A stretch of 61,583 bases of DNA from Bryobacterales bacterium. GTDB lineage: Bacteria; Acidobacteriota; Terriglobia; Bryobacterales; Bryobacteraceae. Positions 26,337 through 35,814 of this stretch are shown here, one piece after another. Each line of letters begins with the position of its first letter. The first letter of the stretch is position 1. The stretch is taken from positions 1 through 61,583 of the forward strand of contig PLDF01000258.1 of the NCBI GenBank assembly GCA_003135055.1, read 5' to 3'. The notes beneath the pieces were generated by a model. The model did no database searches. It saw only the letters and a program-made list of their open reading frames with translations, and was not told the DNA's origin. Made by a program: the position numbers and the translations under genes.

Positions 26337-28063
26337 GATATTGTTTGTAGTGCTGCCGCGAAATCGTCCGCGGATCGCGTATTCATCACATCGCCCGGCC
26401 CCAGCCATCCGCGCCGCGCGGTGAGCACGCCGTAACGCATGTTGGCGAGGTGCTTGGGATGGTGCGCATCCGTTGAAATAGTGAACTTGGCGCCCTTGGC
26501 TTTGGCGGACCGCACCATCGCGCCCCCCAGGTCGAGACGCTCGGGACTGGCGTTGACCTCCAGCCACACGCCGCGGCGAACCGCTTCCGCCACCACGCGC
26601 TCAAAATCGAATGGAAACGGATCGCGATGCAGCAGGATGCGCCCCGTAGGATGACCCAAAATCCGCAGATGCGGACATTCCAGGGCGCGCAACAGACGGT
26701 CCGTCATCTCCGCCGCTTCCAGGTTCATGTGGCTATGCACGCTGCCGATCACCATGTCGAGTTCCGCCAGCGCATCGTTCTCCACGTCCAGCGCGCCGTC
26801 TTTCAGGATGTCACACTCCAGTCCCGAAAACACGCGGATGCCGAGGCCGTTGCGGTTGATCTCGCGCACCTGTTTGGCGAAGGCCACCACGCGGCGCTCA
26901 TCGAGTCCGTTCGCCATGGCGAGCGCTTTCGAATGGTCCGTAATCGCGATGTATTCGTAACCCCGCTCGCGCGCGGCCGCGGCCATTTCCTCCAGCGTCG
27001 CCCGGCCGTCGGTCTCGGTGGTGTGCATGTGGATGTCGCCGCGAATCTGCCGCAGCTCCACCAACTCCGGTAGACGCCGCTCTTCGGCCGCTTCGATTTC
27101 GCCGCAGTTTTCGCGCAGCTCCGGAGGAATCCACGCCAGGCCCAGCGCTTCGTACACGCCTTCCTCGGTTTCGCCCGCGACTTTCGTATCGTCCTCCACG
27201 CGAAATAGGCCGTATTCGCTCAGCTTGAGGCCCATCTTCACCGCGCGCGTGCGAATCGCGACGTTGTGGTCTTTGCTGCCGGTGAAGTATTGCATCGCGG
27301 CGCCGAAGCTCTCGGGCTTGAGCGCGCGCACATCCACCTGCAAGCCCTCGCGGCCCACTTTCGCGCTGGCCTTGTTCTCGCCGCGGCCCAGCACCTCCTC
27401 GACGCGCGGCCATGCGATGAACCGCTCCAGCGCATTGACCGCCGCAGGACCGGTTACCAGCAAGTCCAGATCGCCCGCCGTCTCGCGTCCGCGGCGCAGG
27501 CTTCCGGCAGGCGTGATCGCCTCCACGCCGGGAACTTGCCGCAACGTCTCGATCAACTCCTCCGCAATGCCTTCCACATAGCTCAGCAGATAACGCCCGG
27601 TGCGCTGCCGGTATTGCGCGATGGAGCGCAGCACTTTCTCTTCCAGCTTCGCGCCCATGCGCGGCAGGTCGCGCAGTTTCTGCTCCTTGCAGAGGCGTTC
27701 CAGATCGTCGATGGTCTTGGCCTGAAAGTGCTCAAAGATGAGCGCAATGCTCTTTGGCCCGAGCCCCTGGATCTTCAGGAACTCCAGCGCCCCGGGTGGA
27801 AACTTTTCAAGCAAGACATCGCGCCGCTCGCAAGACTGGCGCTCGACAATCTCCGTGAGGACGTGCGCCAAGCCCTTGCCGATGCCGGAAATCTCCGTCA
27901 CTTTGCGCGCCGGGTCGCGCAGGATATCGGCAATGCGCTCGGGATGGCCTTCCACCGCCGTGGCGCCATTCCGGTAGCTGCGAATGCGAAACGAATCTTC
28001 GGCCGCGATCTCCATGAGGTCGGCCGTCTCCCAAAGGATGCGCGCGATTTCCCGATTTTCCAA
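26333..28063 (-). CDS. polX: DNA polymerase/3'-5' exonuclease PolX
   Basis: A 576-residue bifunctional repair enzyme. The N-terminal Pol beta-like part has helix-hairpin-helix regions ([29 protein letters not shown]), [17 protein letters not shown] with the catalytic Asp pair, and the third Asp in LQVDVRAL. The C-terminal PHP exonuclease has [48 protein letters not shown] and [10 protein letters not shown] metal ligands. Order and length match bacterial PolX, which fills gaps in base excision repair. It is first of a two-gene unit with the Nudix gene. Confidence 0.96.
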   Translation of the reverse strand: MENREIARILWETADLMEIAAEDSFRIRSYRNGATAVEGHPERIADILRDPARKVTEISGIGKGLAHVLTEIVERQSCERRDVLLEKFPPGALEFLKIQGLGPKSIALIFEHFQAKTIDDLERLCKEQKLRDLPRMGAKLEEKVLRSIAQYRQRTGRYLLSYVEGIAEELIETLRQVPGVEAITPAGSLRRGRETAGDLDLLVTGPAAVNALERFIAWPRVEEVLGRGENKASAKVGREGLQVDVRALKPESFGAAMQYFTGSKDHNVAIRTRAVKMGLKLSEYGLFRVEDDTKVAGETEEGVYEALGLAWIPPELRENCGEIEAAEERRLPELVELRQIRGDIHMHTTETDGRATLEEMAAAARERGYEYIAITDHSKALAMANGLDERRVVAFAKQVREINRNGLGIRVFSGLECDILKDGALDVENDALAELDMVIGSVHSHMNLEAAEMTDRLLRALECPHLRILGHPTGRILLHRDPFPFDFERVVAEAVRRGVWLEVNASPERLDLGGAMVRSAKAKGAKFTISTDAHHPKHLANMRYGVLTARRGWLGPGDVMNTRSADDFAAALQTIS

Positions 28064-28289
28064 ATTTCATTGTAGCGAGTGGATCGGATCTCGACGGCAG
28101 ATCGGGAGAGAGGGCGAGCACCGGGATGCGGTCCCACTCTCCCCTCGTCGAGCCGGACATGCGGATTTCCCGGCATCCGGCTCTCCTGAATGTTCGCGCC
28201 CTAGGCATCCACCGCAGTTGCGCGGTTGGCTCACAACATCGCGTCCCGAAATGGACCGCGATCATATGCCCGGCAGCCTGGTTGCGCGC

Positions 28290-28332
28290 GCGGCGTAAAC
28301 GATCCCGCCACCGCCCGAATCGTTTACGCCGC
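28290..28332. repeat. Perfect hairpin in intergenic DNA
   Basis: GCGGCGTAAACGAT (28290-28303) and ATCGTTTACGCCGC (28319-28332) form a perfect 14-base stem with a 15-base C-rich loop. No T run follows, so it is not a classical terminator. It precedes the pseudogene at 28340. Confidence 0.6.
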
Positions 28333-28339
28333 CCGGACC

Positions 28340-28598
28340 CCGGCTGCAATTTGGCGAACCGGTCCGCTGAATGTTTTTGTCCCGTACTCCGACACCTACG
28401 GCTCGGTCGATTATGCCAAGGGCCGGTCGACTGGCGCTTTCTTCCGCGCCGCCGACGGCAGCAGCTTCCTCTTTTTCAGCGGGTTCAGCAAGGCAGCGGC
28501 CGACTCTCAGACGACGGTTCCCGCCCTGCATCGTCAAGCTGCGCATCGTCACCTCGCCCGGAAAACCGGCTTACCTTGCGGTGGAAGCTACAGACTAA
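28340..28598 (+). pseudogene. Frameshifted fragment of an unrecognised secreted-type protein
   Basis: One frame reads GPLNVFVPYSDTYGSVDYAK, GRSTGAFFRAADGSSFLFFS, GFSKAAADSQTTVP, and after a one-base shift near 28519 another continues PPCIVKLRIVTSPGKPAYLA, VEATD and stops. The two halves together read like a coherent beta-rich protein end, possibly from a propeller. No N-terminal part exists upstream. It overlaps the convergent MCE gene by four bases. Confidence 0.5.
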
Positions 28599-29614
28599 AA
28601 AATTTTCAGGCGCAGGTATTTGCGCGGATTCTCGCGGAAATCCTTCAAGGTATTACGCATTTGGGCCGCGGCGCCGTGCAGGTTGTCGAACATCTCCGAT
28701 GAGCTGAACATGGGCATCGCGTTTACTTCGTCCACCTTCTGAATCACTCCGGACAGCATACGATTCCAATCGGCGTACATCCCGTCCGAAGAGACGAATT
28801 CCGCCGATTGCACCCCGGCGATCGACTTCCGCAAATCCCGCGCCTCCGCGCGCGCCTGCTCGTATTGCGCCGGATTCCGCAGGAATTTGCCAAGCCCTCC
28901 CCGACCCGCCTGCAGGCGCGCCAGCGCCTGGTCCAATTGCACAAACGGGTCCCGCATCTTGCGGTATAGCGCATCGGTGTAAATCACGCTGCCGGCGAAG
29001 CTGGTGGTTAGCTTCGCCACGCGGATGGCGCCCTGCAGTTCGATGAACTTCTTGCGTAGACTCACATAGACCGTATCCGTCTGAATGAACTGTCCCAGGG
29101 GATTGGCGCCTTTCTCGATATCCGCGAGCGTGGCGTCGACGATGCGCAACTGGCGCTCGAAGTCCACAAGGTCGATGGTTCGCATCATGTCGGGCTGAGC
29201 CTTGAAGTTCAATTCGCCGAAGGGCGCAATGTGGCCCGTCGCTTTGCCGCCGACGATGTCGACGAATTTGTCGCCGATCAGCGTATCGGCGCTGATCTGC
29301 GTCATGGAGTCGGTGGAAATGGCGGCCAGCTTGTCGCGCCCCACCCGCATGGTGACTCTGACGATGCGGAGCGGGTTGTTCGACCCGGTAAGCACAACCG
29401 TGCTCACGGTACCGGCGTCGATGCCATCCACCCGTACCGGCGATTCGTGGCTCAGTCCGGTGGCGTCGGGGATGTACAGATAGATCGTGGCTTTCTGCTC
29501 GAGCAGCGTGCCGCCGGTGAGCAGGTAAACGAGGGTCATGAGGATGAGGAGCGCCGCCAAGGAGACGCTGGTCACGCGGAACTTAGCCCATCTCACCCGG
29601 CGCGCGGACGGCAT
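28595..29614 (-). CDS. MlaD/MCE-domain membrane-anchored protein
   Basis: A 339-residue protein: basic N-terminus, one transmembrane helix (VTSVSLAALLILMTLVYLLTGG), then an MCE domain (KATIYLYIPDATGLSHESPVRVDGIDAGTVSTVVL, DTLIGDKFVDIVGG). The C-terminal 190 residues are helical with a conserved-looking KFLRNPAQYEQARAEARDLRKSI stretch. MCE proteins form hexameric lipid-carrying rings between inner and outer membrane, usually with an MlaE-type permease and MlaF ATPase; no such genes are adjacent, so partners would be elsewhere. The upstream small protein gene is divergent. Confidence 0.87.
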   Translation of the reverse strand: MPSARRVRWAKFRVTSVSLAALLILMTLVYLLTGGTLLEQKATIYLYIPDATGLSHESPVRVDGIDAGTVSTVVLTGSNNPLRIVRVTMRVGRDKLAAISTDSMTQISADTLIGDKFVDIVGGKATGHIAPFGELNFKAQPDMMRTIDLVDFERQLRIVDATLADIEKGANPLGQFIQTDTVYVSLRKKFIELQGAIRVAKLTTSFAGSVIYTDALYRKMRDPFVQLDQALARLQAGRGGLGKFLRNPAQYEQARAEARDLRKSIAGVQSAEFVSSDGMYADWNRMLSGVIQKVDEVNAMPMFSSSEMFDNLHGAAAQMRNTLKDFRENPRKYLRLKIF

Positions 29615-29651
29615 TCACTTGGATTGTACCGCGGGGTAAGATAGGAATCGC

Positions 29652-29888
29652 TTGAAGATCCGCGCGCGCAAGTTCGATGGGCGCTGCAGCCGCCACAAGA
29701 GGTACAATCCCGCCGTCGATGGGCTTGGCGGCGTTCGCGGCGGTTGCCCGCGCTGCAACCTGCTGTTCGAGATTTGGCAAGCTTCGCTGAATCTCAACCG
29801 CCTGATTCGCCAGTTCGACCCGAACCACGACGATTTGCAGCGGCCGCCGGAGATTGGGCCCGACCCGCGGCAAATGAGCTTGATTTAG
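29652..29888 (+). CDS. Small protein with CSRH...CPRC zinc-ribbon-like motif
   Basis: A 78-residue protein beginning MKIRARKFDGRCSRHKRYNP, with a second pair GGCPRCNLLFEIWQASLNLN, and ending DPRQMSLI. Cys-x2-His and Cys-x2-Cys could bind zinc. The composition is coherent (basic N-terminus, helical Leu-rich centre), and AGGAA precedes the TTG start by about five bases. I do not know the family. It is divergent from the MCE gene, with 37 bases between starts. Confidence 0.65.
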   Translation: MKIRARKFDGRCSRHKRYNPAVDGLGGVRGGCPRCNLLFEIWQASLNLNRLIRQFDPNHDDLQRPPEIGPDPRQMSLI

Positions 29889-29910
29889 CTCTCGCCTCTC
29901 AGGCGCCGTT

Positions 29911-30871
29911 CTATCCTACCCGGCAACCCGGGACCTGTTCGTCTCGCAGAGCGGCCACAGGATCGATGCGAGCGGCGCGAGATGCCGGCAGGAGGCATGC
30001 GCCGCCACCGCCGCGAGCAATCCAACTGCGCCTGCGAACGTCAGGGGATCCGTCGAGTCTCACCCATAGATGAGCGTTGCCATCATCCGCGCGAGGGCAA
30101 ACGCAGCGGCTGTGCCCAGCAGCATGCGCAGGGTCGCTAACGATACCCCGCGCCTGCAACATGCGAAGGCCAATCTCCCCCGCTCGCCGGGAAACACTGT
30201 ACGACATGACGCCGTATACTCCAATCATGGCAAGAACCAGCGCGATGCCGGCGAAGATCGCCAGCAGCCAGCCGCTGAAGCGGGGCCGCTCCGTCTCTCC
30301 GCCGATCGAATCCTCCGGAGTTCCGGCATCGATGGCTCGGTCCGGGCGAGGGTCGTGCGAATGGCGGCAGCATTGCCGACGGCTCAAGGGAGGTTCGGAC
30401 CAGCACGGAGAAATCGAGCGAGCGCTCGTTAAAGACCTGAAATAGGTCGGGGCCGGCTGTGTCGGATTCTCGGGTAATCCGCGATTCTTGAGCTCCTCGA
30501 CTACGCCCACCCATCGCCAGCCGCGAACGGGGGGAATCGAGGCCCCCCACTTTAATCCGCTTTCCGATCGGACCCGGTCCGGGCCAAAAGCGCTTGGCCA
30601 TATTCTCGGTGACAATCGCAACGTTCGCGCTACCGTGGACTTCATCATTCGTAAAGAGGCGTCCAGCGAGAAGGCGTGCGTGCAGCGTGTGGAAGAAGTC
30701 CGCGGAGACGCGGTGGAAACAGGCGCGCGGCATGGCCTGCGCATTGATCGGCGGCTGTTTCTCGACCCTATAGAAAACAGCGTTCCCGCTCAGCGGAGCG
30801 TCCGTCGCAATGCTCGCGGATTCAATCGAAGGAAGTCTTGAAATGCGCCGCAGAATGTCACCTGCCGGCAC
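29911..30871 (-). pseudogene. ADOP-type permease, C-terminal half, frameshifted
   Basis: Two overlapping minus-strand frames share one decayed permease. One reads ISRLPSIESASIATDAPLSG and NVAIVTENMAKRFWPGPGPI; the other continues FSGWLLAIFAGIALVLAMIGVYGVMSYSVSRRAGEIGLRM and ends SRAARIDPVAALRDE. Further shifts occur after GLRM. These match the second periplasmic domain and last FtsX block of the ADOP genes at 19914 and 58731. The N-terminal half is missing. Confidence 0.8.
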
Positions 30872-31048
30872 GACGAACCTCAGATCGGGCCTGGCAATCG
30901 TCCGCGGTGCGGCGCCAGCACCAGTAGCCCGCGTATTTCACCAGCTCTCTGCGCAACGCGCAAGGCCGCGTCTACTTCGTGTCTACTTCGTTGCGGGGCC
31001 CAGAGGGCGCGCCCCCCAAAGGGCACTGTGCTCGACGTACTGAAAAAC

Positions 31049-31075
31049 CACCGGCGGCAAGACCGCCGGCGCTAC
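31049..31075. repeat. GC-rich hairpin, CCGGCGGCAAGACCGCCGG family, copy 1
   Basis: CACCGGCGGCAAGACCGCCG followed by GCGCTAC: an inverted repeat whose sequence recurs at 51940-51963. Flanked upstream by a GGGCCCAGAGGGCGCGCCCC block at about 30998. Confidence 0.6.
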
Positions 31076-31183
31076 CATGCCGGAGCGGCACGCGCCTGGT
31101 GGCGCGCCGGGTATCCGCAGCCTTCTCACGCGCCCCGCGACGAAACCTGGTGAGATACGCGGGCTAGACGCTATGATGAGGAA

Positions 31184-32404
31184 ATGACAAGCACTCTTCC
31201 TCCTGTGGCGGAGAGCCCCGCCCAGGCTACGATGGACCTGGAACGCGACTACGTTCTGCAGAATTATGCGCGCTATCCGCTGGTGGTGGCGCGCGGCAGG
31301 GGTTGCTACCTCTACGATACGCAAGGGCGCCGCTATTTGGATTTCATCACCGGAATCGGCGTGAATGCTTTGGGGCACGCGCATCCGCGGATGGTAAAGG
31401 CGATTCGCGAGCAGGCGGGGCTGATCATCCACGCGTCGAACCTCTACTATCACCAGTATCAGGGGCCGCTGGCGCAGCGTCTGGCGCAGATGAGCGGATT
31501 GCAGCGCGTGTTCTTCGCCAATACCGGATCGGAATCGGTGGAGTGCGCGCTGAAGATGATTCACTCGCACGGCCGGGCGATTCACGCGGATAAATACGAG
31601 ATTATTTCGCTCGACAATTCCTTCCACGGCCGCACCACTGGCGCGCTCTCCGTTACCGGCCAGGCCAAGTACCGCGCCGATTTCGAGCCGCTGCTTCCGG
31701 GGGTGAAATTCGTGCGGGCGAACGATATCGAGGCGCTCGAAGGGGCGTTCAGCGAGCGCACGGCCGGCATCCTGCTGGAATTGATTCAGGGAGAGGGCGG
31801 CATCTACCCGATCACGCAGGAATTCGCGGCCAAGGCGCGCGAGCTGGCGGACCGCCACAACGCGCTGCTGGTGGCCGACGAAACGCAGTGCGGCATCGGG
31901 CGGCCCGGAAAATACTTCGCGTATCAGTGCGTGGACCCGGTAATACTGCCGGACATCATGGTGGCGGCCAAACCGCTGGCGTGCGGCATTCCGCTGGGCA
32001 TAGTGGTGGCGAACGAAAAGGCCGCGGCCACGATCAAGCCGGGAATGCACGGTTCGACTTTCGGCGGCGGTCCGCTGGCCTGCCGCGCGGCGCTTGAGTT
32101 TCTGAATATTCTGGACGAGCTGCTGCCCTCGATCGGACGCATGGGCGGATACTTCCGCGCTCAACTGGATGAGGTGGCGCAGAAGTTCGGCTTCGTCAAA
32201 GAGGTGCGCGGGCTGGGGTTGATGCTGGGAATGGAGCTGACGATTCCGGGGAAACAGATCGTGCTGGACGCAATGGCGGGAGGGCTGCTGATCAACTGCA
32301 CGCACGACACCGTGCTGCGTTTTCTGCCGCCGTACATTGTGACGGAGAAGGAAGTGGACCGGGCAATTAGGATACTGCGGAAGGCGATGGGGAAGGCGAA
32401 GTAG
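31184..32404 (+). CDS. argD: Class III aminotransferase, acetylornithine aminotransferase-like
   Basis: A 406-residue PLP enzyme. Landmarks are YLDFITGIGVNALGHAHPRM, FANTGSESVECALKM, LDNSFHGRTTGALSVTGQ, the PLP-binding VADETQCGIGRPGKYFAYQ and the Schiff-base lysine in MVAAKPLACGIPLG, then HGSTFGGGPLACRAALEFL. Overall it resembles acetylornithine transaminase of arginine synthesis, but 4-aminobutyrate and ornithine aminotransferases share these motifs, so the symbol is tentative. No other arginine gene is near. The ATG at 31184 gives a 15-residue lead-in before the conserved start. Confidence 0.8.
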   Translation: MTSTLPPVAESPAQATMDLERDYVLQNYARYPLVVARGRGCYLYDTQGRRYLDFITGIGVNALGHAHPRMVKAIREQAGLIIHASNLYYHQYQGPLAQRLAQMSGLQRVFFANTGSESVECALKMIHSHGRAIHADKYEIISLDNSFHGRTTGALSVTGQAKYRADFEPLLPGVKFVRANDIEALEGAFSERTAGILLELIQGEGGIYPITQEFAAKARELADRHNALLVADETQCGIGRPGKYFAYQCVDPVILPDIMVAAKPLACGIPLGIVVANEKAAATIKPGMHGSTFGGGPLACRAALEFLNILDELLPSIGRMGGYFRAQLDEVAQKFGFVKEVRGLGLMLGMELTIPGKQIVLDAMAGGLLINCTHDTVLRFLPPYIVTEKEVDRAIRILRKAMGKAK

Positions 32405-32830
32405 AGGGTCGGGCGGCATTTCCGTGGTGGGGAGCGGGGGTTCAACGCGGAGTCGCGGAGATTGGGATCGCGCGGATTTTTTCGAGGCTGAGCTTAACGG
32501 CAACGGCTGAGTTAGCGGAGGAAGCGGAGAATCCGTCGTGGATCCGGTTGGGGCGTGGCCGGGGGCGTCTTTGGCGAGCTTGGAGATACTAAGTGCATGA
32601 GGGTTATGGGAGGCGGCGGGGTTGCCGGACTTATCGCCGTGCGTATCCGCCGCCCAAAGGAATGAGCCGCAAGACTCAAGCTGACCGGGCACGCCGATGT
32701 GGTCTTGGTCGATGCGCGCGCCGGCAACAAGCCGTCGGTTCCAAGGCATGAACAAGCCGTTGCGCGGCGGCATGAAGTACATCCCGTCAGCGCCCGTCAG
32801 CCGCCATGCTGGAAAATCCAAAGGCTCCCC
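32405..32830. other. Intergenic stretch, no supported gene
   Basis: Between argD and the DUF4337-type gene. A minus-strand frame covers it but runs antisense through the whole of argD and has no ribosome site or recognised domain. No clear hairpin terminator was found after argD. Confidence 0.4.
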
Positions 32831-32833
32831 GGC

Positions 32834-32839
32834 TATAAT
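32834..32839 (+). promoter_or_regulatory. Candidate -10 box TATAAT
   Basis: A perfect TATAAT lies 12 bases before the ATG at 32852, giving a very short leader. No good -35 box is visible at 17 bases, so confidence is modest. Confidence 0.4.
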
Positions 32840-32851
32840 TCAAGAACCTCC

Positions 32852-33379
32852 ATGCCGGAACTTGAGATCCATCACGAACACGGGCACGAACCCGATCCCA
32901 CGGGCCAGAAGGTGGGAATCCTTGCCGCCGTGCTCGCGGTTGGGCTGGCCATCGTAACTATCGCCTCGCACCGCGCGCATACGGCGGCCATCATTCATAA
33001 ATCCACCGCCAACGACGAGTGGTCGTACTATCAGGCGACGCGCGTTAAGTCCCACAACGTGGAATTGGGCGAACAGCTTGTCACGGTGTTCGGCGCCAAA
33101 GGCGAATCCACCGAAAAGATGCTCGCCAGCTACGCCGCGCAGAAGAAGAAATACGATCAGCAGGGCAAGGAGATACAAGACCAGGCGCAAGCCGCGGAAG
33201 CATCCAGCAAGGCTGCTGAAGAGCAGGCGCTACGCTTCGATATCGGTGAAGGGCTGCTCGAAATCGGGCTGGTGCTGAGCTCCCTCTACTTCATCTCGAA
33301 GAAGATGATGTTTCCCGTGATGGGCGTGATCGCCGGATTAACCGGCGCCGCGGTCGCGCTCACGGTGTTTCTTCTTTAG
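32852..33379 (+). CDS. DUF4337-type membrane protein
   Basis: A 175-residue protein: acidic/His-rich start (MPELEIHHEHGHEPDPTGQK), first helix VGILAAVLAVGLAIVTIASH, a cytoplasmic or periplasmic helical middle (HKSTANDEWSYYQATRVKSH, then a charged coiled-coil), and two C-terminal helices. The NDEWSYYQA pattern is that of DUF4337 proteins, whose role is unknown. Its 3' end overlaps the end of the convergent kinase gene by 20 bases. A truncated copy of its 5' end lies at 58341. Confidence 0.85.
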   Translation: MPELEIHHEHGHEPDPTGQKVGILAAVLAVGLAIVTIASHRAHTAAIIHKSTANDEWSYYQATRVKSHNVELGEQLVTVFGAKGESTEKMLASYAAQKKKYDQQGKEIQDQAQAAEASSKAAEEQALRFDIGEGLLEIGLVLSSLYFISKKMMFPVMGVIAGLTGAAVALTVFLL

Positions 33380-35420
33380 ACTTCGCTTTCGATTGCCCGT
33401 CCAATCGCGCCAGCCCCGCCTTGGCCTCGATGTTTCCCAGTGCGGCTGCCTTAACGTAGAATTCCCTGGCATGAATCGGGTCCTTTACCCCAACGGCCTG
33501 CCCGTTTTCATACATTCTTCCAAGATTGTACATAGCGTCCACGTTGCCGGCGTCCGCGGCCTTGCGGTACCAGTAGGCGGCTTGGCCATAATCCTCAAGA
33601 ACGCCATTTCCCAAATGATATAGCGCACCCAGATTGACCATGCCGGCCGAATCCCCCGCATCTGCCGCTTTACGGAACCACTGGGCCGATTCGCTGGGGT
33701 TGTCTTCCATTTGAAGCTCGCCCAACTCGATCATGGCCCGCGGCTCACCCAGACTCGCGGCCTTTTTTAATAACTCAACAGCCTTGGCCTGGTCTGTTTT
33801 AAGCAAGCCCAGCGCGTCAGTGTAGATCTGAGCGGGATTTGGTTTGCCGGGTTTGGCGGCAGCCGGCGGCGTCACCTTGTTGGCCGCAGTCGGCGGCGTG
33901 ACCTTGTTGACCGCCGCCGGCGGCGTCACGGTCACGGTCACGGTCACCGGCGCCGTTGCTTTTCCTCCCGGACCCGTTGCGGTGAGTACGTAGGCTGTAG
34001 CCTGGAGCGGCTTCACCTCTAACTTATCCGCTGCCGCCACTCGGCCAATGCCTTGATCGAGCGCGACCTCCGTTGCGCCCGTCACATTCCAGCGCAACGT
34101 CGCCGCGGCGCCGGACGCAATCGATGGCGGGTCCGCAATGAATTGCGTTACTACCGGAGCGGCCGGCGGCGCGGCCACCGGCGCTATGACATCCGTTTTC
34201 GCTTGCCGATCGCCGCTAGTTGGCCCTTGTCCATTGTGAGGCCAAACCTTATAAATCAGAACTGCGGCAATCAGAGCCAGCAGCACAATGCCGGCGCCCA
34301 AGAGATATCCCGTCAAATTGGAGGCGCGGGGCATGGCGCGCTCAATGGCCGGCGCCGCCGTCGCTGGAACGGGGTCCGGCGCGGGCGTTTTCACAGCCGG
34401 TTCCGCAATCGCCGTACCTTTTGACGCCTCTTCCAGCGCCCACACAAAATCCTTACAACTCGGATAACGATCGGTGGGAAGCTTTGCCAGGCCCCGGCGA
34501 AATACCATGTCCACGTCCGTGGGCAGCGCCGGATTCAAAGCCCGGGCCGAAGGCCGGTCGGCATACACGATCATGTGGGCCAATGTCGCCAGGGAATCCG
34601 ACAGGAAAGGTCTGCGTCCGGTCAACAGCTCATAAGCCACCACGACCAGTGAGAACTGGTCCGATCTGCCATCCGCGGGCAGCGCCTCGATCTGTTCCGG
34701 CGACATGTAGCTGGGCGTGCCCATCACCATGCCAGTCACCGTGTGGTGCTCGGTGGAGGTAATCTTCGCGATGCCGAAGTCGGCGATCTTCACCGTCACG
34801 CCTTTGTCGAGCATAATGTTCGCAGGCTTGATATCGCGATGCACCACTCCGTTCCGGTGCGCGTAGTCCAGCGCGGCGGCCGCCTGCCGCAGGATATCGA
34901 ACGTCTCGGCGCGCGGCATCTTCTTGCCCGACGCCAGCACCTGGTAGAGCGATACCCCTTCCACGCGCTCCATGGCGATGAACGCCAGGTCGCCTTCCTG
35001 GCCCACGTCGAAAACAACCACAATGTTTGGATGGGAGAGGGCGCCCGCCGAGCGCGCCTCGCGGAATAACCTGTCCCGCAGAAATTGGGCCTCGCCCGCA
35101 TCCGCGAACCCCTGGAGATGGATCACCTTCACCGCAACCTTGCGGCCGATCAGCGGATCGACCGCCTCATACACGATGCCCATGGCCCCGCGGCCCAGCT
35201 CGCCGGTGACTATATAGCGGCCGATGCGCTGCGAGGGGCGCGTCTTGTCCTCAAGAAAGCTTTGCGAGGTGCGATGCGCTTCGAGAAGCCGGTTGACTGC
35301 CTGCAATACTTCCGGTGCGCCATTGCACGCCGACTGAAGAAACGCAGCCCTTTCGGATTCAGGCTTCTGCAGAGCTTCGTCAAAGAGCTTTCTTACTCGT
35401 GCATGAAGTTCCGGCGCCAT
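33360..35420 (-). CDS. Membrane Ser/Thr protein kinase with Ig-like domain and Sel1 repeats (copy A)
   Basis: A 686-residue protein. An N-terminal helical region (1-65) typical of acidobacterial kinases precedes the kinase domain: Gly-rich loop GELGRGAMG (73-81), ATP Lys98, HRDIKPAN (His194), DFGIAK (about 214) and SPEQIEALPADGRSD. One transmembrane helix follows (YLLGAGIVLLALIAAVLIYK, about 370). Outside lie an Ig-like module (FIADPPSIASGAAATLRWNV, YVLTATGPGGKA), a linker with three KVTPP-type repeats, and four or five Sel1 repeats (AMIELGELQMEDNP, GMVNLGALYHLGNG, AMYNLGRMYENGQ). All kinase residues are present, so it should be active. In copy B the sigma gene lies directly upstream; here only its last codons remain (35632). 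Confidence 0.92.
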   Translation of the reverse strand: MAPELHARVRKLFDEALQKPESERAAFLQSACNGAPEVLQAVNRLLEAHRTSQSFLEDKTRPSQRIGRYIVTGELGRGAMGIVYEAVDPLIGRKVAVKVIHLQGFADAGEAQFLRDRLFREARSAGALSHPNIVVVFDVGQEGDLAFIAMERVEGVSLYQVLASGKKMPRAETFDILRQAAAALDYAHRNGVVHRDIKPANIMLDKGVTVKIADFGIAKITSTEHHTVTGMVMGTPSYMSPEQIEALPADGRSDQFSLVVVAYELLTGRRPFLSDSLATLAHMIVYADRPSARALNPALPTDVDMVFRRGLAKLPTDRYPSCKDFVWALEEASKGTAIAEPAVKTPAPDPVPATAAPAIERAMPRASNLTGYLLGAGIVLLALIAAVLIYKVWPHNGQGPTSGDRQAKTDVIAPVAAPPAAPVVTQFIADPPSIASGAAATLRWNVTGATEVALDQGIGRVAAADKLEVKPLQATAYVLTATGPGGKATAPVTVTVTVTPPAAVNKVTPPTAANKVTPPAAAKPGKPNPAQIYTDALGLLKTDQAKAVELLKKAASLGEPRAMIELGELQMEDNPSESAQWFRKAADAGDSAGMVNLGALYHLGNGVLEDYGQAAYWYRKAADAGNVDAMYNLGRMYENGQAVGVKDPIHAREFYVKAAALGNIEAKAGLARLDGQSKAKSKEETP

Positions 35421-35631
35421 GGCAATGCACTAACTCGTTGAATCATTCGCTTCCCCGGCGAGCGCGGTATCGCTCACCCCCAGTTGTTTCTAAGGATACT
35501 CCAACAAGAGCGTCCCGCGTAACACCAAGGTTTGCGCGGGGTACTGACACTTACCTTGCAGTCGAGACGGAGCCGCGGCCGTCAGTCTGGTGGAGCGGGA
35601 TTTCGCAACCGAACGGAGATCCCGAAAGCGC

Positions 35632-35712
35632 CTAAGCCCCGTCTTTGCGCTTCCCTTGCATGTGGTCGAACAACCAGGAACGGGCGAACTCCCATTCGGG
35701 TTGCGCCCCCTT
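35632..35712 (-). pseudogene. Remnant of ECF sigma factor 3' end
   Basis: Minus-strand codons read PEWEFARSWLFDHMQGKRKD, then GA and stop. The intact sigma factor at 41194-41793 ends REWEFARSWLFDHMQGKREP. DNA identity is high over about 60 bases. It sits upstream of kinase A exactly where the sigma gene sits relative to kinase B. Confidence 0.85.
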
Positions 35713-35736
35713 CCGGACCCAAGTATTTAGCGGAGG

Positions 35737-35777
35737 TGAGTAGTTTGCCAAATATTTCACGCTACCTCTTATGAAGG
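35737..35777 (+). promoter_or_regulatory. Duplicated upstream motif of secreted paralogue 1
   Basis: GTGAGTAGTTTGCCAAATAT, TTCACGCTACCTCTTATGAA. The same block with few changes lies at 37502-37542 before paralogue 2. TTGCCA and TTATGA are 18 bases apart and could be promoter boxes. A site for the linked ECF sigma factor is possible but unproven. Confidence 0.45.
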
Positions 35778-35814
35778 CAGCGGAAATAGAGGCCGCCTTC
35801 GGAGGACGGAGAAT

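Noticed and set aside
30983..32821. 612-codon open frame on the minus strand
   Set aside because: Lies opposite the argD-like gene for most of its length and shows no recognisable domain.
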